Source: Planctomycetaceae bacterium (GTDB taxonomy: Bacteria; Planctomycetota; Planctomycetia; Planctomycetales; Planctomycetaceae). From it: a DNA stretch of 64,000 nt. The stretch lies in assembly GCA_015485495.1 (NCBI GenBank), contig WFTL01000065.1, forward strand, positions 1 through 64,000, given 5' to 3'. Positions 1-9,023 of the stretch are shown here, in pieces. A program made the position numbers and the translations under genes. Under the pieces are notes generated by a model, which was not told the origin of the DNA, did no database searches, and worked only from the letters and a program-made list of their open reading frames with translations. Numbering within the stretch: the first letter of the stretch is position 1; the number at the start of each line of letters is the position of its first letter.

Positions 1-267
1 CCAGGCTGCTGTGCGGACGCTCCTCGTTGTGCTCCTGAAGACGACGCTTCGCAAACCACCGTGCCTCCGACAGACTCACGAACTCTTCCACGTTCAGCAG
101 CTCGTCTCGAAGACGGCTGAAAAACGATTCCGCAAAACCATTCTGCCACGGACTGCCCGGTTCAATGTACAGCATCTCCAGGTCCGCACGCTCCGCGTGA
201 CGACGAATGGCCGACGCGATGAACTCCGGACCGTTGTCGCTGCGGATGTGTTTCGGAATGCCCCGCG
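1..267 (-). pseudogene. IS3-family transposase (OrfB, DDE) C-terminal fragment
   Basis: Read on the minus strand, this stretch encodes the last part of an IS3-type integrase core. It contains IRSDNGPEF, holding the second catalytic Asp, then SPWQNGFAESFFSRLRDE, holding the catalytic Glu, then a tail with EHNEERPHSSL, the usual IS3 ending. The window edge cuts the 3' end. The 5' end stops abruptly near 267, where sequence of an unrelated transposase begins on the other strand, so the first catalytic Asp and OrfA are missing from this side. It is a remnant of an insertion sequence, not a working gene. The family call is firm; the subgroup is not. Confidence 0.85.
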
Positions 268-612
268 TCAGGGCTGGCCGTCGCCCTGCACGAACTGGCA
301 TCTGGCCGGTTTACGTACGAGGCGAACCGTCGGCTGGCCGCGCACATTCGGAGACACTCGATGCACTGGTTCTGGTTCCTGATCGACCCGACGATCGACG
401 CGACGAACTGGCGTGCCGAGGAGGCCATCCGGCCGGCCGTGGTAAATGGGAAAGTGTGGGGCGGCAACCGCACATGGGCAGGTGCCCATGCTCAGTCCGT
501 GCTCCTCTCGGTCACCCGTACCCTCTTCCAGCGCGGGCATGACGTGCTCCAATGGTTCTCGAACCTCCGCCGTTCCCCCTCACCCCTTCTCCTGCCAGTG
601 GCGACGCGGTAA
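268..612 (+). pseudogene. IS66-family transposase C-terminal fragment
   Basis: The plus-strand frame is open from about 268 to the stop at 612. It encodes the end of an IS66-type transposase: DATNWRAEEAIRPAVVNGK, then GGNRTWAGAHAQS and a final helix with RGHDVLQW. IS66 transposases are about 450-550 residues and only about 114 remain. There is no start codon or ribosome-binding site at the left boundary, which coincides exactly with the end of the IS3 remnant on the opposite strand. It is a deletion or insertion scar between two insertion sequences. Confidence 0.8.
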
Positions 613-665
613 ACAAAGACCGCAGAAGTTGGCGCAGCAGAGGCTCAGAGGTGTTGATCCGTGTG

Positions 666-1871
666 TCACCTGGTGCGCCAAAAGACTCTGTACACGAAGA
701 AAGAGAGTATCAGGATCAGTGCAGCGCCATTAGTAAGCAGCAGGATTGTTCTGGCTGCCGGACGCGCGGTGGTTTCGGTGAATCCCCCGGTCTTTCTCCG
801 GGCATCGTTCAGTGGATCGGGCACAGGGGACAGGCTGGTCGTGCCATTGGAACGCGAGGGCTGTGCCCTTTTCGGGTGAAGGTTGTTGTTCAGTGACGTC
901 ACCCATCTGTCCGCAAGCCGCTCCCAGTGTTCGTCGCCTCCTCGGAATTCATCGCGCAGGGCTGTTGCCAGCGTGAGTGCTTTCTCGAGTTCACCTCGCG
1001 CTGTGTCGATCTCAAGCAGTTTGAAGCGTGCCAGTATCACACGGTTGTCTTCTGATGGCTCGAAATGCTCGGCCAGATCGAGAAAAAAGCGTTCCGCGTC
1101 GTCGTACATCTTCGCCCGCATCGCCACAACGCCGCCATCGTACAATGCAGGTATCGAGAAGAATGCGTTGCCTTCATTGTCGGCGACGATTCGGCGGTAC
1201 AAATCCAGCGACTCCGGCACCGAATCCGCCGCGAGCAGTGAGGCCAGAAGAAACACATTGGTGAACTGGTAGTGGGAGTAGGACGGAAGTGATGCGGACC
1301 TGTCAGGAGGAAAGTCTCGCAGGAAACGGACGGCAGCCTCACGCGCTCTCCTGTTTTCTCCCAGCCTTCGATAAAGCGTGGGCAGGCTGGCCAGCGCTGT
1401 GTACTGCGACAGCGTGCCCGGATGTTTCGTGGAAATGGTTTCCAGGCGGTCGATGATCTGGCGGATGGTGTTGTGGTCGTCGCCTGCGAGGGCGGCCTGA
1501 GCCTGGTGCTGGAGTTCCTTCAGTTCGTCGCGTGCCGGATTCATACGATCAGACGCGGAGATGATATGCTGTGCTGCTTCGGGTGACACGAGACCTTTGT
1601 CCATCCAGGAACGGACCGTTGCTGCACAGCGCGTTGCGGCGGCTGAACCCGGAAATCGTTCACAAAGAGCGGCCATTTCAGACAGAAGACGCTCGCGTTC
1701 GTCGGGTTCCAGTGCGGCATGGCGTGCCCGTGACATGATGGCTGCAAAGCGCTGTTCCGCTTCCGACTGCTGACGACGCGCGGCGGTGAAGGAGACGTCA
1801 TCAGGAAGAGAAACGCTTTCGGCTGCATCCACTTCCGCGGCGAGCAATGAAAGAAAAAGGACAACACTCAC
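666..1871 (-). CDS. Secreted/membrane TPR-like hypothetical protein
   Basis: The protein is about 401 residues. I place the start at GTG 1871 because GGAGG lies 7 bases upstream; a GTG at 1910 is also in frame. The N-terminus is a signal peptide (SVVLFLSLLAAEVDA). The middle is alpha-helical with TPR-like spacing (for example LYRRLGENRRAREAAVRFL and ALYDGGVVAMRAKMYDDAERFF). The C-terminus has one membrane helix (LTNGAALILILSFFVYRVF) and a short basic tail, so the repeats probably sit outside the cytoplasm. It starts 13 bases after the glycosyltransferase remnant on the same strand and may share its transcript. I do not recognise a specific family or function. Confidence 0.7.
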   Translation of the reverse strand: MSVVLFLSLLAAEVDAAESVSLPDDVSFTAARRQQSEAEQRFAAIMSRARHAALEPDERERLLSEMAALCERFPGSAAATRCAATVRSWMDKGLVSPEAAQHIISASDRMNPARDELKELQHQAQAALAGDDHNTIRQIIDRLETISTKHPGTLSQYTALASLPTLYRRLGENRRAREAAVRFLRDFPPDRSASLPSYSHYQFTNVFLLASLLAADSVPESLDLYRRIVADNEGNAFFSIPALYDGGVVAMRAKMYDDAERFFLDLAEHFEPSEDNRVILARFKLLEIDTARGELEKALTLATALRDEFRGGDEHWERLADRWVTSLNNNLHPKRAQPSRSNGTTSLSPVPDPLNDARRKTGGFTETTARPAARTILLLTNGAALILILSFFVYRVFWRTR

Positions 1872-1884
1872 TTTGAGGCCTCCG

Positions 1885-2664
1885 TCAATGAACAGATGCC
1901 GGACGATCACCGGGACAGCCGGGCTCCGGCAGAAACGCCGGCTCCGAAGGAGAAGGGGTGAGTTTCAGGACAAACAGAGTTCCAGAACCCGGCCGGCCGA
2001 CAACGCGCGATAGATGACCGGCTTCATCACATGTCCGCAGCGGACCGCTGAGCGGGTAATTCGAGGACACAACGCCGTTGCGACAGAGGGCCGTGACACT
2101 TGTGATGTATACGGCGGATCCTGGGCCCTGAGAAAACGGGGTGAGTTCCACAAGTTCGCGAGGCCAGGGCAGGACGAATTCAGACACGCGCCACCGTTCT
2201 TTGTTGTCGCACAGCCAGTTTTCCAGCAGGAGCAGGTCCTGGCCCCAGTCGAGGCTGCTTCCCAGAAGGTGTTTCCAGCCGTCTTTGGGACCGCCAGCCA
2301 GTTCATTGAAGTAGGCCAGATGGTGCGGGTGGTTTCCGAAAGCAGCGACGGATGTCCACAGCAGGCAGGCGGCAGCCGTGACACGCAGTGCACGGCCGGC
2401 AGCCTGCGACAGACGGCCGCGCGGGAGAAACGGTCGCGCCGGTTCCTTCATCGATACATCCGCTGCCGGCCGACGACCGGCCGGTGCGTCCGGGACACCG
2501 GCAGTGGCCAGCACGCCGCACAGGACGAACGCAAACCCGAAACTCGGCAGCACATACCGAAAATGCTCATTGATGGCCGTCTGAGAACTCACCAGGCCGA
2601 ACAGAACAACCGCCGGCAGCAGCAGACGCCGTGTGATTATCCCGCGGGGCTGCATATTCAGCAC
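1885..2664 (-). CDS. GT39-like membrane glycosyltransferase, N-terminally truncated
   Basis: At 259 residues from GTG 2664 this matches only the C-terminal part of planctomycete GT39/ArnT-like membrane glycosyltransferases. The recognisable pieces are HFRYVLPSFGFAF followed by a membrane helix, then HLAYFNELAGGPKDGW and LDWGQDLLLLENWL, both typical of the last third of the family. The usual protein is about 500-600 residues with a catalytic Asp-containing loop near the N-terminus. That part is absent, and I find no continuation upstream in any minus-strand frame. The gene is probably a remnant, perhaps damaged by the insertion-sequence activity seen at the left edge of the window. If translated, it would lack the catalytic loop. 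Confidence 0.6.
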   Translation of the reverse strand: MLNMQPRGIITRRLLLPAVVLFGLVSSQTAINEHFRYVLPSFGFAFVLCGVLATAGVPDAPAGRRPAADVSMKEPARPFLPRGRLSQAAGRALRVTAAACLLWTSVAAFGNHPHHLAYFNELAGGPKDGWKHLLGSSLDWGQDLLLLENWLCDNKERWRVSEFVLPWPRELVELTPFSQGPGSAVYITSVTALCRNGVVSSNYPLSGPLRTCDEAGHLSRVVGRPGSGTLFVLKLTPSPSEPAFLPEPGCPGDRPASVH

Positions 2665-3189
2665 GGGAGCGACGCCTGAAAGGAGGGTTCTGAATGCGAT
2701 GAGTCATCAGATGACTTCCCTCAACACACCGCCCGAAACCGCAAACAGGTCGGAGGACAGCACTGTCAGAACACCTGACACGACACGAAACCTGAGTGCG
2801 TCTGTCAAGCCCATGGGCCTGTTTTCTTTTGGGTCTTATGAGACGTTCGTGTCGGTCCGGATTTTTGTTGCCGGCAGACAGAGTGACGCCCGGACATGCG
2901 TGCTGCAGAAGACGGTGGCTGTTTCGGCGCAGTGCCGTCTTCTGAAGTGGCAGACAATCACGGATGAGTACACTCGGGAGTGTCTGGCAATGGAGGTCGA
3001 TCGGAGCATCACGTCGGATCGAGTGGTGGAGGTGCTGCCGCTGTTTGTGCCGGCAGGATGTCTGCGCTCCCGAGGCCGGCCGCTCAGCACGGGCGACCCC
3101 GTTGACGCCGCTGCTGCCGGATCGGCGTCGCGACGCTCCTGGATTCGGCCTGATGGATGTCGTTCACCGTGCGCATACGTTCAGCCGCA
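2665..3189. other. Region without a recognised gene
   Basis: Short open frames on both strands show no recognisable motifs and have arginine/proline-rich, low-quality translations. The missing N-terminal part of the GT39 gene is not found here. Position 2808-2820 has a small GCCCATGGGC palindrome followed by a T-rich stretch, too short to call a terminator. Confidence 0.4.
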
Positions 3190-3420
3190 TCAGCCGCAGG
3201 CTGTGCGAAAGCAGTCTGAGCAGTGTCGAAGCTGCCTGCGTCGTCGGGCCTGATCCGACTGGATGAATGCTTCCAGATCGGGTGTCGACAGGGTCTCCAG
3301 GTTGAGATTGGCCTGGACGATGGCATCCAGGACAGACAGTCCGCCGGATGCCGTCTGCACTGAGGCCTGGTGCGTGTCGCCGACCGGTTCCCGTGAAAGA
3401 GCTTCGTATGCAGATTCCAT
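3190..3420 (-). CDS. Small hypothetical protein (76 aa)
   Basis: The start at ATG 3420 is supported by AAAGGA about 6 bases upstream. The predicted protein begins MESAYEALSREPVG and contains an acidic/amphipathic stretch SVLDAIVQANLNLETLSTP that looks like real coding sequence. The C-terminal 20 residues are Arg- and Cys-rich and may be cytoplasmic tail or chance. There is no signal peptide or membrane helix. It stands alone on the minus strand between two non-coding stretches. I recognise no family. Confidence 0.4.
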   Translation of the reverse strand: MESAYEALSREPVGDTHQASVQTASGGLSVLDAIVQANLNLETLSTPDLEAFIQSDQARRRRQLRHCSDCFRTACG

Positions 3421-3735
3421 GACGATTCCTTTGTTCATTGTCTCTGCCAGTCGGACCCGGTGGGGCCGACATGTGTTTGCGATCTTCCGGAGATTTTCCG
3501 TTTCAGAAGATCCCCGAGTTCCAGGGACGCGTGCTTTGCAGATGACGTGCCGAAACGATGCATGGACCGCCAGCCCGTCAGGAAATGGCAGCTTCATCGA
3601 TCTCGCAGGATGCGACTGACCGACAGGAGACTTCTCAGGACGGGTGCGTCGCGCGGATTCCCGTCACCACGATGACGACAGAACGCTGTCGGTGTGATGA
3701 CAGTCTCGTCGCGATGTGTCAGGCCGTCCGACTGG
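3421..3735. other. Intergenic region without a recognised gene
   Basis: No convincing open frame, RNA or repeat is seen. It separates the small hypothetical gene from the thioredoxin-like lipoprotein gene, both on the minus strand, so it should hold the promoter of the small gene. Confidence 0.35.
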
Positions 3736-4230
3736 TTAGTCCAGGGAACTGTGCAGACGTTCAGAAAGCTGTGCTGCGGTGCGGTAGCCATGCAGGACAT
3801 CCGTGGGACGGCCGTTCATGAAAACCCTCAGGTGAGGCAGGCGGCGGACCCCGAAATAGCGAAGCAGTTCCTCAGTACTGCTCAGCTCCGCGTTGATGCG
3901 GAGCAGAATCATCGAGTCTGGATGCTGTCTGAGAACTTCGTTCAGTTCCGGTTCCAGCTGCCGGCAGACCGGACAGTGCGGACCATAGAAACTCAGAATC
4001 AGCAGCCCCCGCGCTTCACCACGCAGGTCCTTCAGTCGCACGGATTCCGAATGCAGGTTTCCCGTCGAATCCACGGAAACCCGTTCGGCAGGTGCATCGG
4101 GAGCGTGCTGCAGATCCGGGAGCGCTGTGTCACCGCAGCCGACAAACGGCAGCAGGAAGACAACGATCCAGGAGAACGGATGTCGATGCCGGCCAGCCGC
4201 CTGGCTTTTCCTGCCGCATCGTCGGTGCAT
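3736..4230 (-). CDS. Thioredoxin-fold lipoprotein
   Basis: This 164-residue protein has an N-terminal hydrophobic segment ending in a lipobox-like VGC near residue 32, so it is probably lipid-anchored outside the cytoplasm. After a short linker the thioredoxin fold follows: YGPHCPVCRQLEPEL carries the active-site CPVC near residue 90, and LRYFGVRRLPHLRVF carries the cis-proline (the P of LPH). The CPVC dipeptide differs from the CGPC of cytoplasmic thioredoxins and resembles exported thiol oxidoreductases. The expected role is reduction or exchange of protein disulfides in the periplasm. No partner gene lies next to it. Confidence 0.8.
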   Translation of the reverse strand: MHRRCGRKSQAAGRHRHPFSWIVVFLLPFVGCGDTALPDLQHAPDAPAERVSVDSTGNLHSESVRLKDLRGEARGLLILSFYGPHCPVCRQLEPELNEVLRQHPDSMILLRINAELSSTEELLRYFGVRRLPHLRVFMNGRPTDVLHGYRTAAQLSERLHSSLD

Positions 4231-4744
4231 GGAAAGGACTCCTGCAAGAACATGAAGAACAGGGAACAGGACTGACGCCTGTCTGCCGAAAACGTCTCTG
4301 TGCAGCGTCCGGACCGCTCTCGACCGCCCGGTGTCGCTACGGGAACAGAACGAAACAGATGCGGACGCAGGGAGCAGAATTCTGCGTCCGGAGACGCCGC
4401 GGACGGAATGCCTTTCGGGCTGTCCAGGGCAGCCGGGTCCGGTGGAATGTTACCGCTGGTTGAGACAGCCTCATCGTCGGATCCGTCGGCCGGGCATTTC
4501 TTTCCCCGAAAAGCGAATCCTCGCCCCCCGCCCGCTCTTGACAGCCGGCCGCTGCGGTCGAATAAACTGTTGTGTGCAGCAGGGATGCATCCGGGGCTGG
4601 TCGGTCTGTCGCCTTTCGGGGCCGGGCGTGTGCCGCGGGTGTGCGTAAACTGTTCCCTGTGAAACGGTTGGAACAATCGGTCTGCGGTAGTCGTTGGGTG
4701 TGGCGGTTGTCCGCATCGCATCACTGGTTTTTGGGGAGAAAACG
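4231..4744. other. Divergent intergenic region upstream of the IscA-type gene
   Basis: This region separates the lipoprotein gene (minus) from the IscA-type gene (plus). I see no gene in it. It contains one plausible sigma-70 promoter reading right, listed separately. Confidence 0.4.
4538..4566 (+). promoter_or_regulatory. Candidate sigma-70 promoter
   Basis: A perfect TTGACA (4538-4543) is followed after 17 bases by AATAAA, or after 19 bases by TAAACT, as the -10 element. It lies about 180 bases before the IscA-type start codon and points toward it. The -35 is strong and the -10 is only fair. Confidence 0.35.
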
Positions 4745-5077
4745 ATGAGTGTGACACTCACTGAAGCAGCTGCCGCTGAAATCAAGCGCGTCATGGCGGA
4801 ACAGGGACGCGATGACCTGAAGTATGTTCGGGTGGGAGTTGTCGGCGGAGGATGCAGCGGATTCCAGTATGCCTTCAATTTCACGGATTCCTGGGATTCG
4901 AAAGCCGACATTCTGGAGGAACACCACGGAGTCGGCGTGGTGGTTGACAAGAAGAGTGATCTGTTTCTTGACGGAACCACGATCGATTTCTGCTGTGAAC
5001 TCGACCGACGCGGTTTCCGGTTCGACAACCCGAATGCGGTGAAATCCTGCGGCTGCGGCAGCAGCTTTTCCGCCTGA
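4745..5077 (+). CDS. IscA/ErpA-type iron-sulfur cluster carrier
   Basis: The 110-residue protein is the usual length for A-type Fe-S carriers. ATG 4745 is chosen because GGGAG lies 7 bases upstream and the family starts there (MSVTLTEAAAAEIKRVM). The three conserved cysteines are visible: one in GGGCSGFQY near residue 38 and two in CGCGSSFSA at the C-terminus. A-type carriers accept Fe-S clusters from a scaffold and pass them to apo-proteins in the cytoplasm. No isc or suf genes are adjacent, which is common for stand-alone erpA-like genes. I cannot tell IscA, ErpA and SufA apart by eye, so no symbol is given. Confidence 0.92.
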   Translation: MSVTLTEAAAAEIKRVMAEQGRDDLKYVRVGVVGGGCSGFQYAFNFTDSWDSKADILEEHHGVGVVVDKKSDLFLDGTTIDFCCELDRRGFRFDNPNAVKSCGCGSSFSA

Positions 5078-5172
5078 CCGCGGTCCGGAGATTGCGGACG
5101 GTGTGCGTTTCGGTTTCCGGCAGGCAGGCTGACCGGCTGTGAGTGCACCGTTTCAAATGGATTCAGGTCAGC

Positions 5173-7449
5173 GTGGCCGGTCAGGGACTGTTTGAATTCG
5201 CCGACATCCCGGAATGGGAGCGAGCGGCGCGCGAAGACATTCAGGTGGCGGAAGTCGTCTTCAGCCTGCCGCTTGAACAGTCCTACACGTACCGGATTCC
5301 CGACGAATTTCGTGATCGGCTGCAGCCCGGGGTGCGCGTCCGGGTGCCTCTGGGGCGGGGCAGCCGTTCTGTTGTCGGATACTGCGTGGATGTGCGGCAG
5401 AGCCGCAATCCGAATCGGCGACTGAAACCGGTTCAGGAGATTCTCGATCCCGCCCCGCTGCTCAGTGAAACTATGCTGCAGCTCACCCGCTGGATCGGGG
5501 TGCGTTATCTGTGCAGCTGGGGGCAGGTCCTGGAAAGTGTCGTACCGGCCGGAGTGCGGCGACGGGCCGGCACGCGGCTGATTCAGGGGTTCGCTCTCAC
5601 GGACGATGCAGACGGGCGGCTGGCGGAACTGAAGCTGCCTCCGCGACAGCAGGCGGTCGTGGATGTGCTGCGAGGGTGTCAGGAACCGCTGCCGGCTGCG
5701 GAGATCTGTGAACGGGCCGGATGCGGCCCAGGTCCCATCAACGGGCTGCGCCGCAAAGGACTGCTGCGTGTGGAACGTGTGCGTTCGGAACTGCAGGGAC
5801 AGCTTTCCGAACCGGTCGACCGCGAACCGGACCTGGAAATGAATCCCCGGCAGCGGGACTGCCTGAATGAAATCTGCCGGGCCATGGAATCCGGTCAGCA
5901 TCAGACCTTTCTGCTGCACGGTGTCACCGGAAGCGGCAAGACGGAAGTCTACATCCGGGCCATTCGGGAAGCCGTACGGTATGGACGCCAGGCGATCGTT
6001 CTGGTTCCGGAAATCAGTCTGACTCCTCAGACCATTCGGCGTTTTCGGTCCCGATTCCGATCCGTGGCGGTGCTGCACAGCCACATGTCGGATGCCGAAC
6101 GCCACTGGCAGTGGCAGCAGATCGCGTCCGGTGAAATCGAAGTCGTGGTGGGGGCCCGCAGTGCGGTGTTCGCTCCCACGCCCCGACCGGGCCTGATCGT
6201 GATCGACGAAGAGCACGAACCGTCGTTCAAACAGGACAGCACGCCCCGTTACCACGCCCGCGAAGTCGCCCGGGAACGCTGCCGCATGGAAGGCATCCCC
6301 CTGGTCCTGGGATCTGCCACGCCGACTCTGGAATCGTGGCATCGGGCCCGGCAGCAGCAGGATGTGCTGCTGTCGATGCCGGAACGGGTGTCCGGCCTGC
6401 CTCTGCCGCCGGTCGTCGTGGTGGACATTCGAAACGATCCGTACATCGGGCGGGGACTGAGCATCGGCCGGGCTCTGCAGCAGGCGATTCATCGGGCTCT
6501 GGATGAAGGCGGACAGGTCATTCTGTTTCTGAACCTTCGGGGTTACGCGCCCACCGTCTGGTGTCGGCAGTGCGGAACCGGCGTGAAATGTCCGGACTGC
6601 GACCTGACACTCACCTGGCATCGGGATCGACAGCAGGCACTGTGTCACGGCTGTGATTACACGATCTCAGCCCCCAGGCAGTGTCCGGAATGCGGCTGCC
6701 CGAACATCCGGTATTTCGGGACGGGCACCCAGAAACTGGAAGAACAGGTGCGCGACCTGTTCCCTCAGGCTCCGGTTCTGCGAATGGACAGTGATTCGAT
6801 GCGCCGACCCGGCAGTCATGATGAAGCCCTGGAACGGTTTCGTTCCGGAAAAATCCGTATCCTGCTGGGAACGCAGATGATCGCCAAGGGACTGGACTTT
6901 CCCAACGTGACGCTGGTGGGAGTGGTGGATGCCGACAGCATGCTGCAGCAGCCGGACATGCGGGCCGCGGAACGCACGTTCCAGCTCATTTCCCAGGTGG
7001 CCGGTCGCACAGGCCGCAGTCGAAAAGGCGGACGCGTCATCGTGCAGACCACCTGTCCGGATGATGCCAGCATTGTTCATGCGGCCCGGCACGACTATGT
7101 CGGATTCGCGGGACACGAACTGCGCGAACGACACGATCTGCAGGCTCCGCCATACAGCCACGTGACCCGCGTTGTATTTCGAGGTCCCCACGAACAGGCC
7201 GTGGCGGAAACCGCCCGCGAAACCGCTCAGCGGCTTCGACAGGCGGCGGCCGCAGACAGCAGAATTCGGATCCTGGGTGCCGCACCGGCACCCATCGCCC
7301 GGCTGCGTTCCCGCTTTCGCTACCATCTGCAGATTTCTGCTCCCGATGTGGAATCGGTCCGGAAGATCTGGCTGGAGGTAGCGGCCGATCTGCAGATGCC
7401 CGATCACGTCGAGCTGGCCGTGGATGTGGATCCGGTCAGCTCCCGCTGA
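5173..7449 (+). CDS. priA: Primosomal replication-restart helicase PriA
   Basis: The protein is about 758 residues, the normal size for PriA. GTG 5173 gives a start just before GLFEFADIPEWE; GTG 5143 is the alternative. The N-terminal DNA-binding domain includes VAEVVFSLPLEQSYTY. The superfamily 2 helicase motifs follow: GVTGSGKTEVY (Walker A, about residue 250) and VIDEEHEPSFKQD (DEEH box, about 345). The zinc-binding cysteines are CRQCGTGVKCPDC and CHGCDYTI/CPECGCP (about residues 465-510). Motif V/VI sequence appears in GTQMIAKGLDFPNVTLVG and QVAGRTGRS. PriA reloads the replisome at stalled forks. It lies alone, 65 bases after the Fe-S carrier gene and possibly co-transcribed with it. Confidence 0.96.
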   Translation: MAGQGLFEFADIPEWERAAREDIQVAEVVFSLPLEQSYTYRIPDEFRDRLQPGVRVRVPLGRGSRSVVGYCVDVRQSRNPNRRLKPVQEILDPAPLLSETMLQLTRWIGVRYLCSWGQVLESVVPAGVRRRAGTRLIQGFALTDDADGRLAELKLPPRQQAVVDVLRGCQEPLPAAEICERAGCGPGPINGLRRKGLLRVERVRSELQGQLSEPVDREPDLEMNPRQRDCLNEICRAMESGQHQTFLLHGVTGSGKTEVYIRAIREAVRYGRQAIVLVPEISLTPQTIRRFRSRFRSVAVLHSHMSDAERHWQWQQIASGEIEVVVGARSAVFAPTPRPGLIVIDEEHEPSFKQDSTPRYHAREVARERCRMEGIPLVLGSATPTLESWHRARQQQDVLLSMPERVSGLPLPPVVVVDIRNDPYIGRGLSIGRALQQAIHRALDEGGQVILFLNLRGYAPTVWCRQCGTGVKCPDCDLTLTWHRDRQQALCHGCDYTISAPRQCPECGCPNIRYFGTGTQKLEEQVRDLFPQAPVLRMDSDSMRRPGSHDEALERFRSGKIRILLGTQMIAKGLDFPNVTLVGVVDADSMLQQPDMRAAERTFQLISQVAGRTGRSRKGGRVIVQTTCPDDASIVHAARHDYVGFAGHELRERHDLQAPPYSHVTRVVFRGPHEQAVAETARETAQRLRQAAAADSRIRILGAAPAPIARLRSRFRYHLQISAPDVESVRKIWLEVAADLQMPDHVELAVDVDPVSSR

Positions 7450-7530
7450 TCGATGCTTCCGGCGGATACCGGCAGTCGTCGAAAGACCGTCGCTGCCGAA
7501 AACCGTGTTTCAGTGCGGCGGCCGGCCGGA

Positions 7531-7842
7531 TCACTGATCGATCGTGATCACCACCCGGCCATCTTCAACGGCGGCTTCGTACACAGTCTGGCAGATGGTA
7601 TCACTGAGCTGATGGCGTCCGGTGGTGACATCGAACTGCCAGCCGTGCCAGGGGCACGTCACAATGCAGCCCTGCAGTGTGCCTTTTCCCAGAGGACCGC
7701 CCGCATGAGGACAGATGCCGTCGAACACATGGAACTGTCCGTTGACCCGGCAGACCGCGAAAATCCGGCCCTCGGCGGCGACTTCCATGCAGCAGCCTTC
7801 GGCCAGGTCATCGACAGAAATCAGCGGAATTCGGCGCGCCAT
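7531..7842 (-). CDS. Rieske [2Fe-2S] ferredoxin
   Basis: The 103-residue protein starting at ATG 7840-7842 has the Rieske ligands CPHAGGPLG (Cys-x-His, about residue 43) and CPWHGWQFD (Cys-x-x-His, about residue 63). Its size and lack of signal peptide or membrane helix point to a soluble ferredoxin like those feeding dioxygenases or nitrite-reductase small subunits, not a cytochrome bc subunit. It begins 4 bases after the stop of the upstream membrane protein on the same strand, so the two are surely co-transcribed. The electron partner is not identified. Confidence 0.9.
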   Translation of the reverse strand: MARRIPLISVDDLAEGCCMEVAAEGRIFAVCRVNGQFHVFDGICPHAGGPLGKGTLQGCIVTCPWHGWQFDVTTGRHQLSDTICQTVYEAAVEDGRVVITIDQ

Positions 7843-7846
7843 CGGA

Positions 7847-8977
7847 TCAGTCGGTCCTGTCAGGAGATTCGTGAGGAACAGGTCGTTCCGTGTCGACGGA
7901 ACCACGGGCCAGCGGCAGAAGAAGCTGAGCGGCCAGGAAAAGGACCAGGGGAACGACCCACAGAGCCCGCAGAAACAGCATGACACCTGTGGGAGGCGAC
8001 AGAAACTGGCCGATCAGCAGATATCCGATCAGGCCGATGAGCATCCAGGTGAGGACGCCACAGCCGATCACGGTCATCTGAGTTTTGAATGCCGCCCGTT
8101 CAGTCAGATCATCCAGAGACACATCGACGGTTCGGCGCCGCCGGGCGGACAGATCGATGGCCGCTATGACCTGCAGCGTTTCTGAAAACCGTTCCAGAGC
8201 CTGCACGCTGAGCGGACGGCTGCCCAGCAGACGCACCGCGCGATCCGTGATTCCGGACACCTGGCGGTTCGTCTCAGGCGATACGAAGCCGGGAACGACG
8301 ATCTGTCCGGCGGCCGTGCTGCCCGCCGAACGGCAAAGAAGCAGGCCCGGGGCCGCCGTTTCCGATGTACGCAAAGTGACCGCCGGGCGTGCCGTCTGGT
8401 CACCAGGGGGATCGGAAAGAATGATCCGCCGACCGTTCGGCGAAATGTCCAGAACGGTGACCTGCCGATCGGCGGCTCCCAGCGCGCGGACCGCATCCAC
8501 CGCCCACATGAGGCGGATGCGGCTGGCGGCGGCGTCGGTTTCATCCGGGAGGCCGACTTCATACTCCCGACCCGCGTGGAGAACCGGAGGTTCATCCGGC
8601 AGATGCAGCGCACCACAGGCCACCACGATTCCGCAGCAGCCCTCATCCTGCAGCAGACTCAGCTCGTAGCTCCAGGCGATGGATGCATCGGCAGGAGGCA
8701 CCACGATCACATGACGATCGGCCTGGCTGGCGTGACGGACGTACCGGACCGACTGGTCCGTATCGGAGACGGCCACGACCACGCCGTCGCAGTCCGGAAC
8801 GACGAGCGCCGCTTCCGGGGCGTCTACCGGTTCCACATCGGCCGGCAGAGAATCATCTGCCTGATCACGAAGTGCTCCGGTGAGACAGCAGGCCGCCAGA
8901 GTGTGTCGCCGGTCGGCAGCCAGGTCCCGGAGAAGCAGGATGGCTTCCGGGCGGTCTCCCGTGAATGAAAAACGCAT
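7847..8977 (-). CDS. Rossmann-like protein with C-terminal membrane helices, unknown function
   Basis: The 376-residue protein starts at ATG 8977. The N-terminal ~110 residues alternate strand and helix like the nucleotide-binding half of Gfo/Idh/MocA proteins (RFSFTGDRPEAILLLRDLA, then VVVAVSDTDQSVRYVRHAS). No clear GxGxxG is seen, so cofactor binding is uncertain. The C-terminal part has two hydrophobic helices (VIGCGVLTWMLIGLIGYLL and LWVVPLVLFLAAQLLLPL). It sits between a thioredoxin-fold gene and a Rieske gene, 46 and 4 bases away, all on the minus strand, so a shared redox task is likely but not shown. I do not recognise the family beyond the fold. Confidence 0.6.
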   Translation of the reverse strand: MRFSFTGDRPEAILLLRDLAADRRHTLAACCLTGALRDQADDSLPADVEPVDAPEAALVVPDCDGVVVAVSDTDQSVRYVRHASQADRHVIVVPPADASIAWSYELSLLQDEGCCGIVVACGALHLPDEPPVLHAGREYEVGLPDETDAAASRIRLMWAVDAVRALGAADRQVTVLDISPNGRRIILSDPPGDQTARPAVTLRTSETAAPGLLLCRSAGSTAAGQIVVPGFVSPETNRQVSGITDRAVRLLGSRPLSVQALERFSETLQVIAAIDLSARRRRTVDVSLDDLTERAAFKTQMTVIGCGVLTWMLIGLIGYLLIGQFLSPPTGVMLFLRALWVVPLVLFLAAQLLLPLARGSVDTERPVPHESPDRTD

Positions 8978-9023
8978 GAACCGGTCGGTCCTGAAAAGGG
9001 GGGAAGCCCCGGTGTCAGCGGCG

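Noticed and set aside
2808-2832. GCCCATGGGC followed by T-rich sequence as a terminator.
   Set aside because: The palindrome leaves almost no loop and only a 3-bp stem if a loop is allowed.
4471-6648. A 725-codon open frame on the minus strand.
   Set aside because: It lies wholly opposite priA and the Fe-S carrier gene, is low-complexity and has no motif; it is a shadow of high-GC coding sequence.
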